Part shown: piece by piece, positions 55,201 through 64,000 of the stretch | Layout: every line of letters begins with the position of its first letter | Position numbering within the stretch: the first letter of the stretch is position 1 | NCBI GenBank assembly: GCA_947396885.1 | Contig: OX377205.1 | Location: forward strand, 76,976,969-77,040,968 | DNA length: 64,000 nucleotides | From: Heligmosomoides polygyrus polygyrus | Taxonomy: Eukaryota > Nematoda > Chromadorea > Rhabditida > Heligmosomidae | Direction: 5' to 3' | Position numbers and translations under genes: made by a program | The notes under the pieces: model-generated | Seen by the model: only the letters and a program-made list of their open reading frames with translations | Database searches by the model: none | What the model was told of the DNA's origin: nothing

Positions 55201-55614
55201 GCATGTTGAGAACTGTGCTAGTTGGTGGCTATTTTGAAACAGCAGTCCTTTCGCTCCTGAGAAGTGTACAGCTTGACTCGGTCGGCAAACCTGTCTAGAG
55301 ATTTGATTGCGGTAATGCGAACGCTGACAGCACTTCTCACGATAGCTCTCCGTCTTTCAGTGCCGTCAATCGGAGCTCCGGCGCCTCCGATGGTCTACCC
55401 CAGCTACCTGCCCGGCTGCCAGCAACTCACCCCGTGGGCACAGCAGTACGACCACCATGCCTGGTACGGCTACGGCGCGCAGGAGGCCGTCTCGCCCGGC
55501 TACTTCTACCAGCCCGAGATGGTGCACTACGAGGAGTGGCCGCAAATACCGTACCCGACGGCCGCCAACGACATGCTCTACGCGTCCAACGCGAGCGTGC
55601 CGGAGACACAGTGA
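43260..55614 (+). CDS. FoxF-type forkhead (winged-helix) transcription factor, five exons
   Basis: Exons: 43260-43355, 46152-46312, 48398-48524, 52839-52917 and 55361-55614 (TGA). All introns are GT..AG (donors GTTTCT, GTACGT, GTAAGG, GTTAGT; acceptors CTTAG, TTTTCCAG, TTTTCAG, CTTACAG, CTTTCAG). Phases agree across every junction, giving 238 residues. A basic NLS-like start ([11 protein letters not shown]) precedes the DNA-binding domain: [15 protein letters not shown] (residues 18-32), [30 protein letters not shown] (recognition helix, about 62-81), then GHKWTI and [13 protein letters not shown] (wing 2, about 105-117). FFRG, KLPK, EF..EEG and FRRRPRG are the words that distinguish FoxF from other Fox classes. 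The C-terminal ~110 residues are Pro/Tyr/Gln-rich, likely activation sequence. It should act as a nuclear DNA-binding regulator of development. C. elegans candidates are let-381 and fkh-6; I cannot choose. The first exon could instead start at 43273, and the initiating ATG was not found, so 5' exons are missing. Confidence 0.88.
43500..43690 (-). repeat. TTTATCC SINE (reverse) in forkhead intron 1
   Basis: The minus strand has AAGCCTTCCATCCTTTCAGG, AATGACGTCTAG, CCACGACATCCTGTAGAAG and TAGAGCGCGTGG in family order. Confidence 0.6.
44829..44905 (+). repeat. tRNA-like fragment in forkhead intron 1
   Basis: CCTCGGTGGCGCAACCGG resembles an A box and GGAGTTCGGATCCGCG a B box, 45 bp apart. No cloverleaf could be folded by eye, so this is more likely a SINE head than a tRNA gene. 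Confidence 0.35.
49465..49690. repeat. Purine-rich tract in forkhead intron 3
   Basis: The plus strand is mostly A and G for about 225 bp (GAAAAAAGGAG, AAAGGAAACAAAAGGAGAAAA, GAAAGATGATGGGACGATG). The two minus-strand frames that look like Ser/Phe-rich proteins are its shadow. Confidence 0.6.
50120..50302 (+). CDS. Candidate first exon nested in forkhead intron 3
   Basis: ATG 50120 (context GCGATGGCGGCGCC) opens 60 codons to TGA 50300-50302. The product is [20 protein letters not shown], then [20 protein letters not shown] and a charged [17 protein letters not shown]. Codons end mostly in C or G, as in the forkhead exons and unlike the intron around it. A GTGTGA at 50297 could be a donor. 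It might be the start of a nested gene or an alternative exon of the forkhead gene. No family was recognised, and CpG-rich DNA also opens frames on the other strand. Confidence 0.3.
   Translation: MAAPTGEVFYAGAPRVIGALFGLQPNPSSVSAPPHLMLKLDEHGESRLRQKQLEGRRTTV
51560..51728 (-). repeat. TTTATCC SINE (reverse) in forkhead intron 3
   Basis: The minus strand has GCGCAGCAGGAGGGCGTAC, CCAGGCTCTGGGTTAGG, CAGGCCCTCCAC and GATGCACCGCGC-type words. The middle is deleted. Confidence 0.55.
52146..52392 (+). repeat. TTTATCC SINE (forward) in forkhead intron 3
   Basis: ATTGTAGCGCAGTCGGAAGAG, GGCGCCGACTGTGG, CATGCAAATCAAGCCCTCC, TTGTTCATCGGCTGGCTG and AATGCGTGGCGC preserve the order. It ends before the TTTATCC tail. 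Confidence 0.7.
53454..54137 (+). mobile_element. 5'-truncated RTE-type LINE with 13-bp target duplication
   Basis: AGGCAAACCGTCA occurs at 53441-53453 and again at 54138-54150, exactly bounding the insertion in forkhead intron 4. The inserted 684 bp hold the uninterrupted end of the LINE protein (frame open from at least 53468 to TAA 54119-54121, 217 codons). Readable words are [43 protein letters not shown] and [12 protein letters not shown], typical of the RT thumb and C-terminus of RTE-like elements common in strongylid nematodes. It ends in an ATGATGATGAA tail. The RT catalytic part and endonuclease are absent, so it is dead on arrival but recent. Confidence 0.85.
54160..54420 (-). repeat. 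tRNA-headed SINE, copy 1 (reverse)
   Basis: The tRNA-like part (54307 down to 54237, 71 nt) folds as a full cloverleaf: acceptor GCGCCGG with CTGGCAC, a D arm with GG in the loop, an anticodon arm with loop CCGGAAG, a T arm GCGGG/CCCGC with loop TTCGAGT. Base 33 is C, and one anticodon-stem pair fails, so it is not a standard tRNA. The flanks (GAGCCTGGAGCGGCTAGTAG and ATCAGCATGGAACCGG) repeat in copy 2 and near 42 kb. Confidence 0.7.
54425..54598 (-). repeat. tRNA-headed SINE, copy 2 (reverse, cut)
   Basis: A tandem partner of copy 1 in the same orientation: TTAACACATTTGCTTGAGCC, GGCTAGTAGAGAGGC, GGACTCGAACCCGC and CTTTTCGGGCAGC. The tRNA-like part loses its 5' arm near 54585. Confidence 0.7.
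54599..54725 (+). repeat. tRNA-headed SINE, copy 3 (forward)
   Basis: The tRNA-like part is 54616-54686 (71 nt). GCGCCGG pairs with CTGGCGC, with D arm GTGT/ACAT, anticodon loop CCGGAAA and T loop TTCGAGT. It faces copy 2 head to head, so 54480-54720 is an inverted repeat with only about 15-20 bp between arms. The anticodon-loop position would read GGA, but U33 is missing and there is no long variable arm, so a Ser tRNA gene is unlikely. Confidence 0.7.
54858..55143 (+). repeat. TTTATCC SINE (forward) in forkhead intron 4
   Basis: GGAGGCTTCGGCTGTCGCTTG, AGCCTTTTATTTCTCCGG, CTTGACTGGGATGAATAG, AAGTCATTGTATAGGCC, GTAGAGGTAGAATGC and the tail CGATCTTTATCCTTATCC are in order. It ends about 215 bp before the last exon. 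Confidence 0.65.
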
Positions 55615-56143
55615 GCCGTTTAGCGAGGACTTATCGAATTCCCGATTTCGTGTGATTTTTCCGCTTGCACTGAGATGTGGTTGCCGCAATGATTTGCTGA
55701 TGCTCACGAGAATTCTTCGCCTAATTCGCCGTCCTAGGTCTTCCTCTACATAGCACTAAATATGCTGATTTATGCTGATTGATGTAGTTCCCTTGCTAAT
55801 CGTGATATTTCCTTGTTTCCAAGTCAAATGGTCAGTCTCATCCATTGTTTTACACATATGCATTGGTTTATGGTGTGATATAAAGCTGCTCGATAGAGAG
55901 TGTATTATTCTTACAACTTTGTATAGATCCGCACTGAGTGAAAGAAATCGTGTTCTTGTCAGGAACGTTCTGGCTGAATGGTGCTCAAAATTGCATAAAA
56001 ATTAAAAGATCATAAACATAAGCAGAGTAAAGAAGCTATCGACGAAGGTTATTCTTTCGACCTCCCACTTTGTTGACTTGAAAATGTTCAGAAATCGAAA
56101 TGGAAAAAGGGAAACATATTATTCGATTTGCAGTGAAATTTAG

Positions 56144-56149
56144 AATAAA
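56144..56149 (+). terminator. Possible polyadenylation signal of the forkhead gene
   Basis: An AATAAA lies 530 bp after the stop codon (TAGAATAAAATATTTG). No closer canonical AATAAA was noticed, though an ATTAAA-like word occurs near 56003. Position alone supports it. Confidence 0.3.
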
Positions 56150-56399
56150 ATATTTGTAAGGTGGCAGGGACTCAACAGAAGGTTATACACAACAAATAAT
56201 GCTGGACACTCTTCTTCACAATCTTGACGCTTTTGAAATTAATGGAAACATGCTTCGCATCGAAAAGAGCGTTTTCCGTACCAAAGCTCCGAGAGATTTG
56301 GTATACTTTTCTTTTAAGAAATTTTTTATGATCTTAATTGAATTGACCTAAATTTTATGTTATCCACTCCATTAAATCAATATACTCTTCGAAATTTTA

Positions 56400-56650
56400 T
56401 AAAAAATTTTTATTTTAAGGAGAAATAATAGTAATTCAAAATTTGATTTAAAACACCAAACACGGCAGCAATTATTTACTTTATTAGGAGAATATCTAAC
56501 CATGTACTTGTCTAGCTCGTTCCGATTTTTGCGAGATTGATAGCAAAAAATCTGTTTACTTTGGTTAACTCAAGTGTAAACAGTGAACAAAAACAGCTGC
56601 AAGCAAGACGCACACATATCTTCACGTCGCTATTTCTAGTAAGCAGCATT
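56400..56650 (+). repeat. Dispersed repeat shared with 5.37-5.61 kb
   Basis: GCGAGATTGATAGCAAAAAA, TCTGTTTACTTTGG, ACACATATCTTCACGTC and GTAAGCAGCATTT match the earlier copy in the same order and orientation. Confidence 0.5.
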
Positions 56651-56980
56651 TATTTGTTTATTTATCTTCACAATCAGTCAAGTGAAAATTGCGAAGATCT
56701 AGCCGAATGCATAGTGAAATCTCTTGTTTTAAGGCACAAAATAATTGTTGCCTTTTTGTGCTTTGAGACGAATTTTAATGCGTTATATTCTCTTAAAAAT
56801 TTCAAGCAATGTGCTCACTTATTGGGGCAGGTGAAATAAAAAATTTCATAGAAAGCCATTTTAAATTTTTCTTAAACAAAAAGTATTCTATTCGTTTCGG
56901 AAGCAGCTGCCCTTAAGGGACGTTTAGATGACCAGCTTTACTTGCACTCCATCTCTAAGCGTAAGACAGCAGAGGAACAA

Positions 56981-57373
56981 GGATCTATCCTAGTCCGGGG
57001 GAGGGGCACATAACTAAAAGGTAGGTAACAAAATGAGACTTACCGAGCGGCTCGTAGAGAACTAGTTGGAACCTAAAAGAAACCAGAAACGAACGAACAA
57101 ACAAAAATAGAATAAAAAATCTCCGAGGTTTACAACTGTCTCGGCGGGCAAAGGGCGACGGAATGGAGGCATGCCGCGTGCTGACCGCCGACTGACATGT
57201 CATAACCGGAATCTAACATGGTGAGGAGGGCACACAATTTTGCGACTTTTTCTTTGTGACTTTTTCTTGTTTGGGGTCCTATGTTGTTGTGTAGAAGTCG
57301 CTCGATAAATCTAAACTGGATTTGTTACATATAATACTTTTTAGGCATGCCTCCCCCAGATTAGGATAGATCC
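56981..57373. mobile_element. Mutator-like MITE, copy 2, with perfect 9-bp target duplication
   Basis: It begins GGATCTATCCTAGTCCGGGG and ends GATTAGGATAGATCC. GAGGAACAA stands immediately before (56972-56980) and immediately after (57374-57382). A 9-bp duplication points to the Mutator superfamily (8-9 bp is also seen in Merlin). It is 393 bp, without coding content, and is the related copy of 908-1402. Confidence 0.85.
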
Positions 57374-58000
57374 GAGGAACAATTATACGCCTGTTCATAA
57401 AATGGTTCGGTCCTCTATGACGTGCTCACAGATGCATATCTGGAGCCTTCATCTTCCATTTCAATGTGTTCTTAGCGTGGAGGTTGCCGAGAGCAGATCA
57501 AGATGAATTCACGTTTTATGTAACCAAGCCTTTGACAATGCAATAAGTGAATGATCAAGATTGCGCCGACATGTGCGAGACGTGGGATGAACAACCAGCG
57601 AGGAACTCGTTCCTAAATTACATCGTGGGACATCCTCAATGGGCGAAGTGGTCACGGTCAGCTTGTGGTGTAGCCCTTGTTACTCAATCTCATCAACGAT
57701 GCCCCGTTTCATAGCGGTTTGCAAGAACCTGTTCTTTGTGCTTCTGCTGACCAACCTCATTGTCGACGTCAACCGCTGGAGGTCACCGCTTAAGTCCAAT
57801 GAGGGAGCTATTTGTATGCCGACTGGACCTTCGACATCCCGTGCGTTTCTTTTGTTTCAGTTTTCTTCTTCTTAATGTCATTATATAACAGTTTGATTTT
57901 AAACTCTACGTTTGTAGTCACGTGTCACTAAAAATCATAAAAACCTTTACACAAAATATATGTATGCAAAGCTAATTTTGAACTTTTGAACATGAACATA
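57374..58000. other. Intergenic, nothing recognised
   Basis: One 78-codon frame (57639-57875) without motif or splice support. Confidence 0.35.
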
Positions 58001-58002
58001 GG

Positions 58003-58260
58003 GCGTGTGGGGGTGCAGTCGGAGGTACAGGCTGTTGTCTGCACATTGAATCGAGATTTTTGATTCGATTTTCCACCCGGCCAACTAAGCTTTCCGTCCG
58101 TCCAACGGTGGTCGATAAATTGATAGCAGACTTCCCTGGAAAGGAAGAAACGGTGACTTGTTGATTGGCTGGCCACTGCAAGTCACTGTATAGGCCAAAT
58201 ACGCAATCGAATTGCCTCTACGATATCACAGCAAAATAAACATTCCGGTTGAACGATTAC
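58003..58260 (+). repeat. TTTATCC SINE (forward)
   Basis: GGGGTGCAGTCGGAGGTACAG, CGGCCAACTAAGCTTTCCG, CCCTGGAAAGGAAGAAACGG, GGCTGGCCACTGCAAGTC, GTATAGGCCAAATACGC and AATCGAATTGCCTC follow the family order. The tail is displaced to about 58360. Confidence 0.7.
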
Positions 58261-58643
58261 TCTAACGGCAAGAAGGCATAGAAGGGGTACCTGTTTCCTG
58301 CTCATATGCCCAACTTCGTACCTACAAAAGAATAGCCGTCAGCCTTGTAACTTTGATCATCGTTTATCCTTCGTTTATTGGAAAAACCCGCACTTGTACA
58401 GCATAAAAGAAGAAACCTATGGTATCACTTTTAAAATAGATGAGAAATAAAATTACGTGAGAGAAGCTGCAGCACGGCCTACAAAGCTGACCTCACCTTC
58501 TAAAGGCTCCCGTTAAGCTAGAAATGAACCGCTGTATTAATACAACATCATCGTTATCTCTAGTGCATGAGCAAATTGTATTTTACGTTGCATCAAATTT
58601 GGTTTGCCGTTTTTATACGACAAAGTTTTTGTTGCAGTATTTG

Positions 58644-61600
58644 TACAATACCGGCCTTAACTTTTGGTCTTTGGTCGGAAAAAGCGAAAAAAAACCGCCT
58701 TTTCCGCCGCTTTTCCGTAACGCTCTTCAAATTGAGCACAATGTCAATTGAAACACATATTCGTGAACAGCAGCGAGCCCTCTTCCCGATGAGCTGCAAA
58801 GCACATAGCGAGCGCCTAAAAAATGGCTCAGTGATCTAGTTTCTGCCTGGCGCGGCTGACCCCTTCCATCGCGGGAGACAATTACACCCACAGCTCCCAA
58901 GTAGCTAATGAAGGAAGAGATTCGGCCTCTTTACTCGTATTTTCAACTTTATGTATAGTAACACATAGTTCTTTGGATTCCTTAGTTTCTTGTGGTCACA
59001 ATGATGTAATTTTTTTTTCAAGAATCCGATAAATTACTTTGCATTTGTTTCAGAAAATGTGCCGCTTTGGAGGACCGTAATTTTGGACTATCAAGTTTAT
59101 ATGTGCGTATACTCATTTGTCCCGCTAAACGTTTTAGTTGAAATGAAGCTGCGAAAGTGGAACCTCTGGGGTTGAAATCGCTAGTAATTGTACGCTGGCA
59201 AAGTTGCTCAATTGACATTTCTTTGCAGTTAGCCGCACACTTTTCGCAAAAAAAGTGGGCATAAAGTCGTTTCTTTGAAGAAAAAACATAGACTTTTGGA
59301 AACCTATGAAAACACCTTCTATTCCTCCATGGGTGAAATTTCGACGAGGCTGGAAGACATTTTGGCCACGTAGTTACGAAGCAAACTCACCCCACGTGCT
59401 ATCAGAGTGTCGTTTTAAAAATTGTTCAAAAACGGGAAAATAATCTATGAGAGCATACCCTATTCAATTCTGATTCGAAGAGTGGTTCGATTTTAAATTT
59501 TCGTGCGTTTGTACCTGTTTATTACGAGTGGAAGTCCAATAGCCCTGGTCGGGACCCAGATTAGCTCCGGAGCCAGTCCACTCCCCTGCCTCTGTGACCC
59601 CTCGCGCCATCTTAGGACGCCGTGAATCGCCTGACTAGAGTCTTCACACTTTCGGTGCTCCGGCGACGTATTGATCCTTCCAAACGAGGGTGGAGTAGAA
59701 TACCTGGCGTGCACCAAACAAGGTTTGGATACTACGACCTCTCCCTTTTAGTTATACTGCTTGTATTTTCTACTTCGTATTCAGCTTCTACAAGTGTTGG
59801 ATGCGTGGCGTATCCCAAAAAGACTACTCAAATTTGCTTCCCTTTCATGACTTTCTCAAAACTCACGGCTTCGGTTTTCCGTTCGAATCGGCCGAATTCA
59901 CAGTGCTGGACGATAGTGTGGTGCAATCTTAACTGTTCGCATGAGAAATTCAGTTTTCTTGCATATACAGTACTAAAAGCTGTAACAATACTTTTGGGTA
60001 CAATACTAAGATCTCATAATTTTTCGTCTTAAGGACTTGCGCCATGCATTCGTCAACTATACTACAATCACTGTTTCTTGTTTGATACATAGTATGACTG
60101 CTGTTTACTTAGAGTTACGCGATCGAAAACTGTAGCGTTTTGGTCTTCAAGCTACTAGTCAAAATATGGTTCAGGTTAAGTAATACGAATTTTGTTCTAG
60201 CCAGCATCTCTTTCCGAATGTAATGGTTTCCTTGATTCATTAAGCATACCTTCGTTCCTTAGATTTTTTTATCCACAAATAATCTACAACCATTAACCTG
60301 GCCTACATACAACTACAAACAATCTAGCAAGATCTAACCTAATTCAATATATTGAAGTTTGAGCTTGAGGTTTGAATCCTGACCTGTTTATTGAATGATG
60401 CCTTAAATCCCAACGACTTCGTCAACTGGCAGCGTGACTGAGTAGTCCCGAACGAAATAATTAGAATAAAAACAGTAAAATTAATAATTCATAATTTTAA
60501 CCAAAATGTATTCCTGTGCTGCCAGAAAGGAAGGTTTTCTCTGATGAAAATATAAAAATAGTGCTACTACTTGATTGCGATGCAAGGAAAGTATAAAAAA
60601 TAGGAATACGCCATGCACTCCTTTCCTACGGTATTTGGGGAGATCAATAACAGTCCGCCGCATCCAAAGTGCGAAGACCCTACTTAGGCGATGTACCGCG
60701 TGCTCAGATGGCACGAGGGGTCATGACGGCAGGCGAGCGGACCAATGCTCCGGAACCAATACGAGGCCCGAACCGAAGTTTGGGCATTTCACCCCTCACA
60801 AAACGGTTTAAATGAATATAAAATCGAAATCGAACCGCCACTCAATTCAGAATCACCGAGAGCATATGGATAAACATTATTTTAGCAAATTGAAAAAAAA
60901 ATTTTAAAAATCGTGCTTATTGTGCTTGAGCCCGAGTTTGACGCCAATTTACGACCCGTAATTCTTTTGAGACTTTGTCGCAATTTCAAGCTTGGAAACC
61001 CTCATGGAGTTTTTCTTGTGTTCTTAACTTGTAAGATTCTTACCCCAAGTGAAGTAATTTAGAGCCACTTGAACTGCAAGCAAAATTCGAGTGTTGCTGC
61101 CAAAAGGTGTCACGTGGACACCTTTGGCATTACGTAGATCTTGAAGATTTTCACGCAAAACACTTTCTGGCCGTATCGCAGTTCTCTGCAATGTGCTTCA
61201 ACGAGTCAGTAAATGTAATCCAATGCAAGCTTGCTGTTTCAAAGTTATTGACCTCCAAATTCGTTAGTTTTCTCTAAGTTGACTGGAATAAAGAAACCGG
61301 ATTCCTTAAAAAATAATATCACTGTGACCGCGAGGAACTACGGAATCTGGACAACTATGTGATATTTCCTATAAAGAAGACAATAGGCTTTAAATTAAGC
61401 CAATCTCCTCCTTCTTTAGCTACCTAGGAGCTGTGGGTGTAATTATCTCCCGCGACCACAGGGGTCAGCCGCGCCGCGCAGAAATTAGGTCACCGAGCTA
61501 TTTTTCAGGCGCTCGCTATGCGCTTTTCAGCTCATCGGGAAGAGAGCTCGGTGCTGATCGCGAATATGTGTTTCAATTGACATTGTGCTCAATTTGAAGA

Positions 61601-61684
61601 GCGCTACAGAAAAGCGACGGAAAAAGCGGATTTTTTTCGATTTTTCCGCCCAATGACCAAAAGTTAAGGCTGGTATTCTAGTAC
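58644..61684. mobile_element. Long foldback structure of about 3.0 kb
   Basis: The left end (AATACCGGCCTTAACTTTTGG) and right end (its inverse, CCAAAAGTTAAGGCTGGTATT) are inverted. The match continues through the arms: TTCAATTGACATTGTG/CACAATGTCAATTG, AGCTCATCGGGAAGAG/CTCTTCCCGATGAGCT, GGAGCTGTGGGTGTAATT/AATTACACCCACAGCTCC, then CACATAGTT..GATTCC.TAGTT..GGTCACA.TGAT. Near the centre a further pair is at 59540-59720 and 60605-60780. Distances of the inner pair from the ends are alike on both sides (about 890 and 900 bp), so this is one large divergent palindrome and not scattered repeats. The central ~880 bp (59730-60600) is unpaired by eye. No transposase or other coding segment was recognised. 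Confidence 0.65.
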
Positions 61685-62084
61685 TTTTTATTTATAGCGC
61701 TGCGCATTGCTGTGTGTTAGTTGCGACACCTTGTGGAGTACAAAACGCAATACTTCCTCCAGCACACCAGACGTTGGCAAAAATGTGTTAGAGTTTGCTT
61801 TCAACATTCCCCTTCACGGCTGCTCATTTCGATGTCACCCAAGTTTCACTTCTCCTTAGACTTGAGATCCCACATCCGAAGTATAGAGCTGGTCGCTCAG
61901 CTTGCTACGGTAGCGTAGTTCCTTTCTGCTCCATCCAGTGCAACAGACGAAACGGGTGGGTCTGTGGATCCAAGTGAGAATAGCCTTCCTGCTGACTTTT
62001 TGAACATTCCTTCATCAATGAACTCACAACGTCCCAAGAGCTGGATATTTCCTCCTGCAACGGCAAAATCGGTTTCAAGAGCAG

Positions 62085-62325
62085 AGATGGGTGGAGAGCA
62101 ATTTTAATGCGCGCTTGACCTTTGCAGTGACTTGCGGTGGCCACCCAATGGACAAGTCAGTGCATTATCATTTCCATACAAGCCTTGCACCAATTCACCA
62201 ATCCCGCAAAAGTTTGAAGCTTGGTAGCTTGGCTATTCTAGAAAGAAATTCGAACCAAGAACTTGGAATCGGATGCATGCGACAGCCAGCATCTCTCCCA
62301 ACTGCGCTAACACGCGCCCTTCGTA
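62085..62325 (-). repeat. TTTATCC SINE (reverse)
   Basis: The minus strand gives GTGTTAGCGCAGTTGGGAGAG (A-box-like), GCATCCGATTCCAAGTTC, TTGTCCATTGGGTGGCC and ACCGCAAGTCACTGC. The tail end is missing. Confidence 0.65.
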
Positions 62326-62733
62326 TTCTATTCATAAGAATATCAGAACAATTTTGCAGTTTTTTTTGTGATAGGAGAGGTTTCGACGAACACTTTTCTT
62401 TACAGAAAAAGATTTCGAACTTTGCTCACATAAAACGGCATATTATATTATATTCATGTCGTCACTGCACGGAGCATCGTTGCAGCATTCGTGTAAATAC
62501 GCACCTGGGAACCAATGTTTGTGACGACATCGTGCTGCAATCTTAGAATGCACACATGATCGTGAACAGTTTATTTTCTATTTTTCATTTAGGCTTAAGA
62601 AATGGAAATTACAGAACAGGGCCAATAAATCTTGATCGAATTATGTGCTTATTAAATGAATGAATAAATAAATAAATACATTCTGTGGCACGGTTTCTGT
62701 TGAGATGTTGCAAAAGGCGAGAGGCCAAAGTGT

Positions 62734-62919
62734 ATGTTTCTGTTTAGTGCTTTAATGTTCTTTCTGTTCAGTTTATGGTTTTTTACGGTCGAAGCTTATG
62801 TTTCAGGTATGAAGGCCGAGGATTCTTCGGAACAAACGGACTGGAAAAGCATGAACTTTCCATCATTAAACCAATCAGCTATAGTTCCGGCATATTACCC
62901 ATTCAGCTCATCCTTTTTT
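62734..62919 (+). CDS. Candidate secreted-protein first exon
   Basis: ATG 62734 opens a frame whose first 24 residues look like a signal peptide (MFLFSALMFFLFSLWFFTV, EAYVS). The frame continues through a hydrophilic stretch (KAEDSSEQTDWKSMNF) to a strong donor, T|GTGAGTTT at 62920. Alternatively the exon starts after TTTCAG at 62801-62806, and another frame is read (YEGRGFFGTNGLEKHELSI). Both frames are open between 62807 and 62919. No family was recognised and no partner exon was found. Confidence 0.3.
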
Positions 62920-62999
62920 GTGAGTTTTATATGTTGGCTGCTACCGCTATAACGAAGAACGACGAGATGCGCTTTTCCAGAAAATGTAGGACAACTAGG

Positions 63000-63250
63000 C
63001 ACCAGCTGTTGCGTACACCTTGATTCTAGGCCAGGTCCTTGGTTCGAAGTTTCGGCCCAGGCCAAACAGGCCTTCTATAGCTCTGACGTCGATGAATTGG
63101 TGCTAGACTAGTCTAGCAGACAAAACACTTATTTGCACATCGGCCGGCCACGTCACTGCAAAAGCCACATACCCATCCAAATTGCCTCTACAACATAGAG
63201 GTTGAATGCGTGGCGTATCCTGAAAAAACTGATTTTCCTTTATCTTTTTA
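63000..63250 (+). repeat. TTTATCC SINE (forward)
   Basis: GTTTCGGCCCAGGCCAAACAG, GATGAATTGGTGCTAG, CATCGGCCGGCCACGTCAC, CCATCCAAATTGCCTC and GAGGTTGAATGCGTGGCG follow the family order. Confidence 0.65.
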
Positions 63251-63369
63251 TTCCTATTCGTTTCTACATATGCTGACCAGAGAAAGAGAGATAATTGCAA
63301 AAGGAAAAAGCGAGTGCAAGAAAAACCATATTCATCATACGCTAAGACTGGGGGACTTACTTAGACTTA

Positions 63370-64000
63370 GTTCCTTCCATGCCGTTGGGCATATCGGCCG
63401 ACGAGACTTCTCCATTGATACCTGTCTTGTGCCAACTCTTCACCTTCGTCTCTGGAAATATTCAGTAGTTTAAGGTCCTTTTCGAATGTTCACCTCCATG
63501 TGTTTCTCGGATGACCGCGCGCTCTGCTACCATCTTCAGGAATCCAATACATGGCTACTCGAGGAAATCGGTACTCAGGCATTCGCATTACGTGTACTGC
63601 GAGGCTAGACGTCTTTGTGCGATTAATGCAGAAAGACTACTTCAACCTCTCCGGTTTAGGACTTCACAGTTAGTCACACGGTCTGTATATCGTACTCTCA
63701 ATATCTGTCGAAGATATCTCTGGTGGAAGGCGTTTAGCTTTTTGGCGCACTTCATAGACATGGCCCATGTTTCACTCGCGTAGGCAACAATCGGGACTAC
63801 AATTGAGTGGTAAAGCCGCAGCTTTATCTTCGACGCAATTGACGGTAAGCTGCAGATTGGAACAAGCTTTCAAAACACAGATGCAGCCTTCACAATCCTC
63901 GTTAGTATTTCTGATTCCGCATTCCCGTCGCATGACACGGTACTTCCAAGATATGTCAACTTCTGAACAGCTTCGAGCTGTGATGTCTCGACGTTGATAT
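63370..64000 (-). pseudogene. LINE reverse transcriptase C-terminal remnant, cut by window edge
   Basis: Minus-strand words, some across frame breaks, are LTYLGSTVSCDG, SIVVPIVAYASETW, KLNAFHQRYLRQILRVRY, DRVTN and, further on, a RETHGG..EKDL segment. These are the RT thumb and C-terminal blocks of a non-LTR element, of a lineage different from that at 53454-54137 (AYASETW against TYGAECW). At least three stops occur. The upstream RT would lie beyond 64000. Confidence 0.65.

Noticed and set aside
55366..55753. Frames of 113, 73 and 98 codons overlapping the last forkhead exon
   Set aside because: Alternative-frame shadows of the GC-rich Pro/Tyr-coding exon; only the listed frame fits the splice phase from the preceding exon.
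1..64000. CRISPR arrays, bacterial operons, riboswitches, rRNA genes
   Set aside because: No regularly spaced short repeats, ribosome-binding-site-led gene runs or rRNA signatures were seen; the sequence is eukaryotic.

Overview
This window looks like nuclear DNA of a clade V (strongylid, hookworm-like) nematode. The evidence is short introns (54-72 bp in one gene) with TTTTCAG-type 3' splice sites, a BEL/Pao retroelement with a phlebovirus-G2-like envelope region, RTE- and CR1-type LINE remnants, and a very dense population of tRNA-derived SINEs and inverted-repeat elements. I cannot name the species. Operons, Shine-Dalgarno-like starts and other bacterial features are absent. Most open frames over 60 codons here are chance frames.

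Only two host genes can be recognised. (1) A forkhead transcription factor of FoxF type runs on the + strand from about 43.26 to 55.61 kb. It is rebuilt from five exons whose splice sites and phases agree. The first three encode a complete winged-helix domain and the last two a Pro/Tyr-rich tail. Its 5' end is unresolved; a GC-rich exon at 38.55-38.85 kb is a candidate. (2) A WDR6-like WD-repeat gene lies on the - strand at 6.27-6.94 kb. Four small exons cover only the N-terminal blades, and one extra base in exon 3 breaks the frame. Further single exons of unknown identity are proposed near 26.6, 29.45, 50.1 and 62.8 kb, all at low confidence.

Layout: 0-4 kb holds a LINE 3' end, a Mutator-like MITE, TTCGAA-rich DNA and SINE pieces. 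4-6 kb holds GC-rich dispersed repeats. 6.3-6.9 kb is the WDR6-like gene. 7.1-10.4 kb is a cluster of inverted-repeat elements, one nested in another and two interleaved. 12.1-17.6 kb is a decayed BEL/Pao element (RT, RNase H, integrase, envelope), followed at 17.8-19.3 kb by coiled-coil and zinc-knuckle Gag-like ORFs in an unexpected 3' position. 20-37 kb is repeat-rich intergenic DNA with a CR1-like RT remnant, many SINEs, a 1-kb mariner-ended palindrome (32.46-33.47 kb) and a SINE split by a LINE tail. 38-56 kb is the forkhead locus, with SINEs, a nested candidate exon and a recent 5'-truncated RTE insertion with a 13-bp target duplication in its introns. 57-64 kb contains a MITE with a perfect 9-bp target duplication, a roughly 3-kb foldback structure at 58.64-61.68 kb, and a LINE remnant running off the right edge.

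The recognisable coding content is one developmental regulator and one broken tRNA-modification-related gene in a transposon-saturated region. The most unusual structures are the Gag-like ORF pair downstream of the envelope, the long palindromic elements that could transcribe into double-stranded RNA, and the interleaved or nested MITEs. Homology statements rest on reading motifs by eye; no database search was run.
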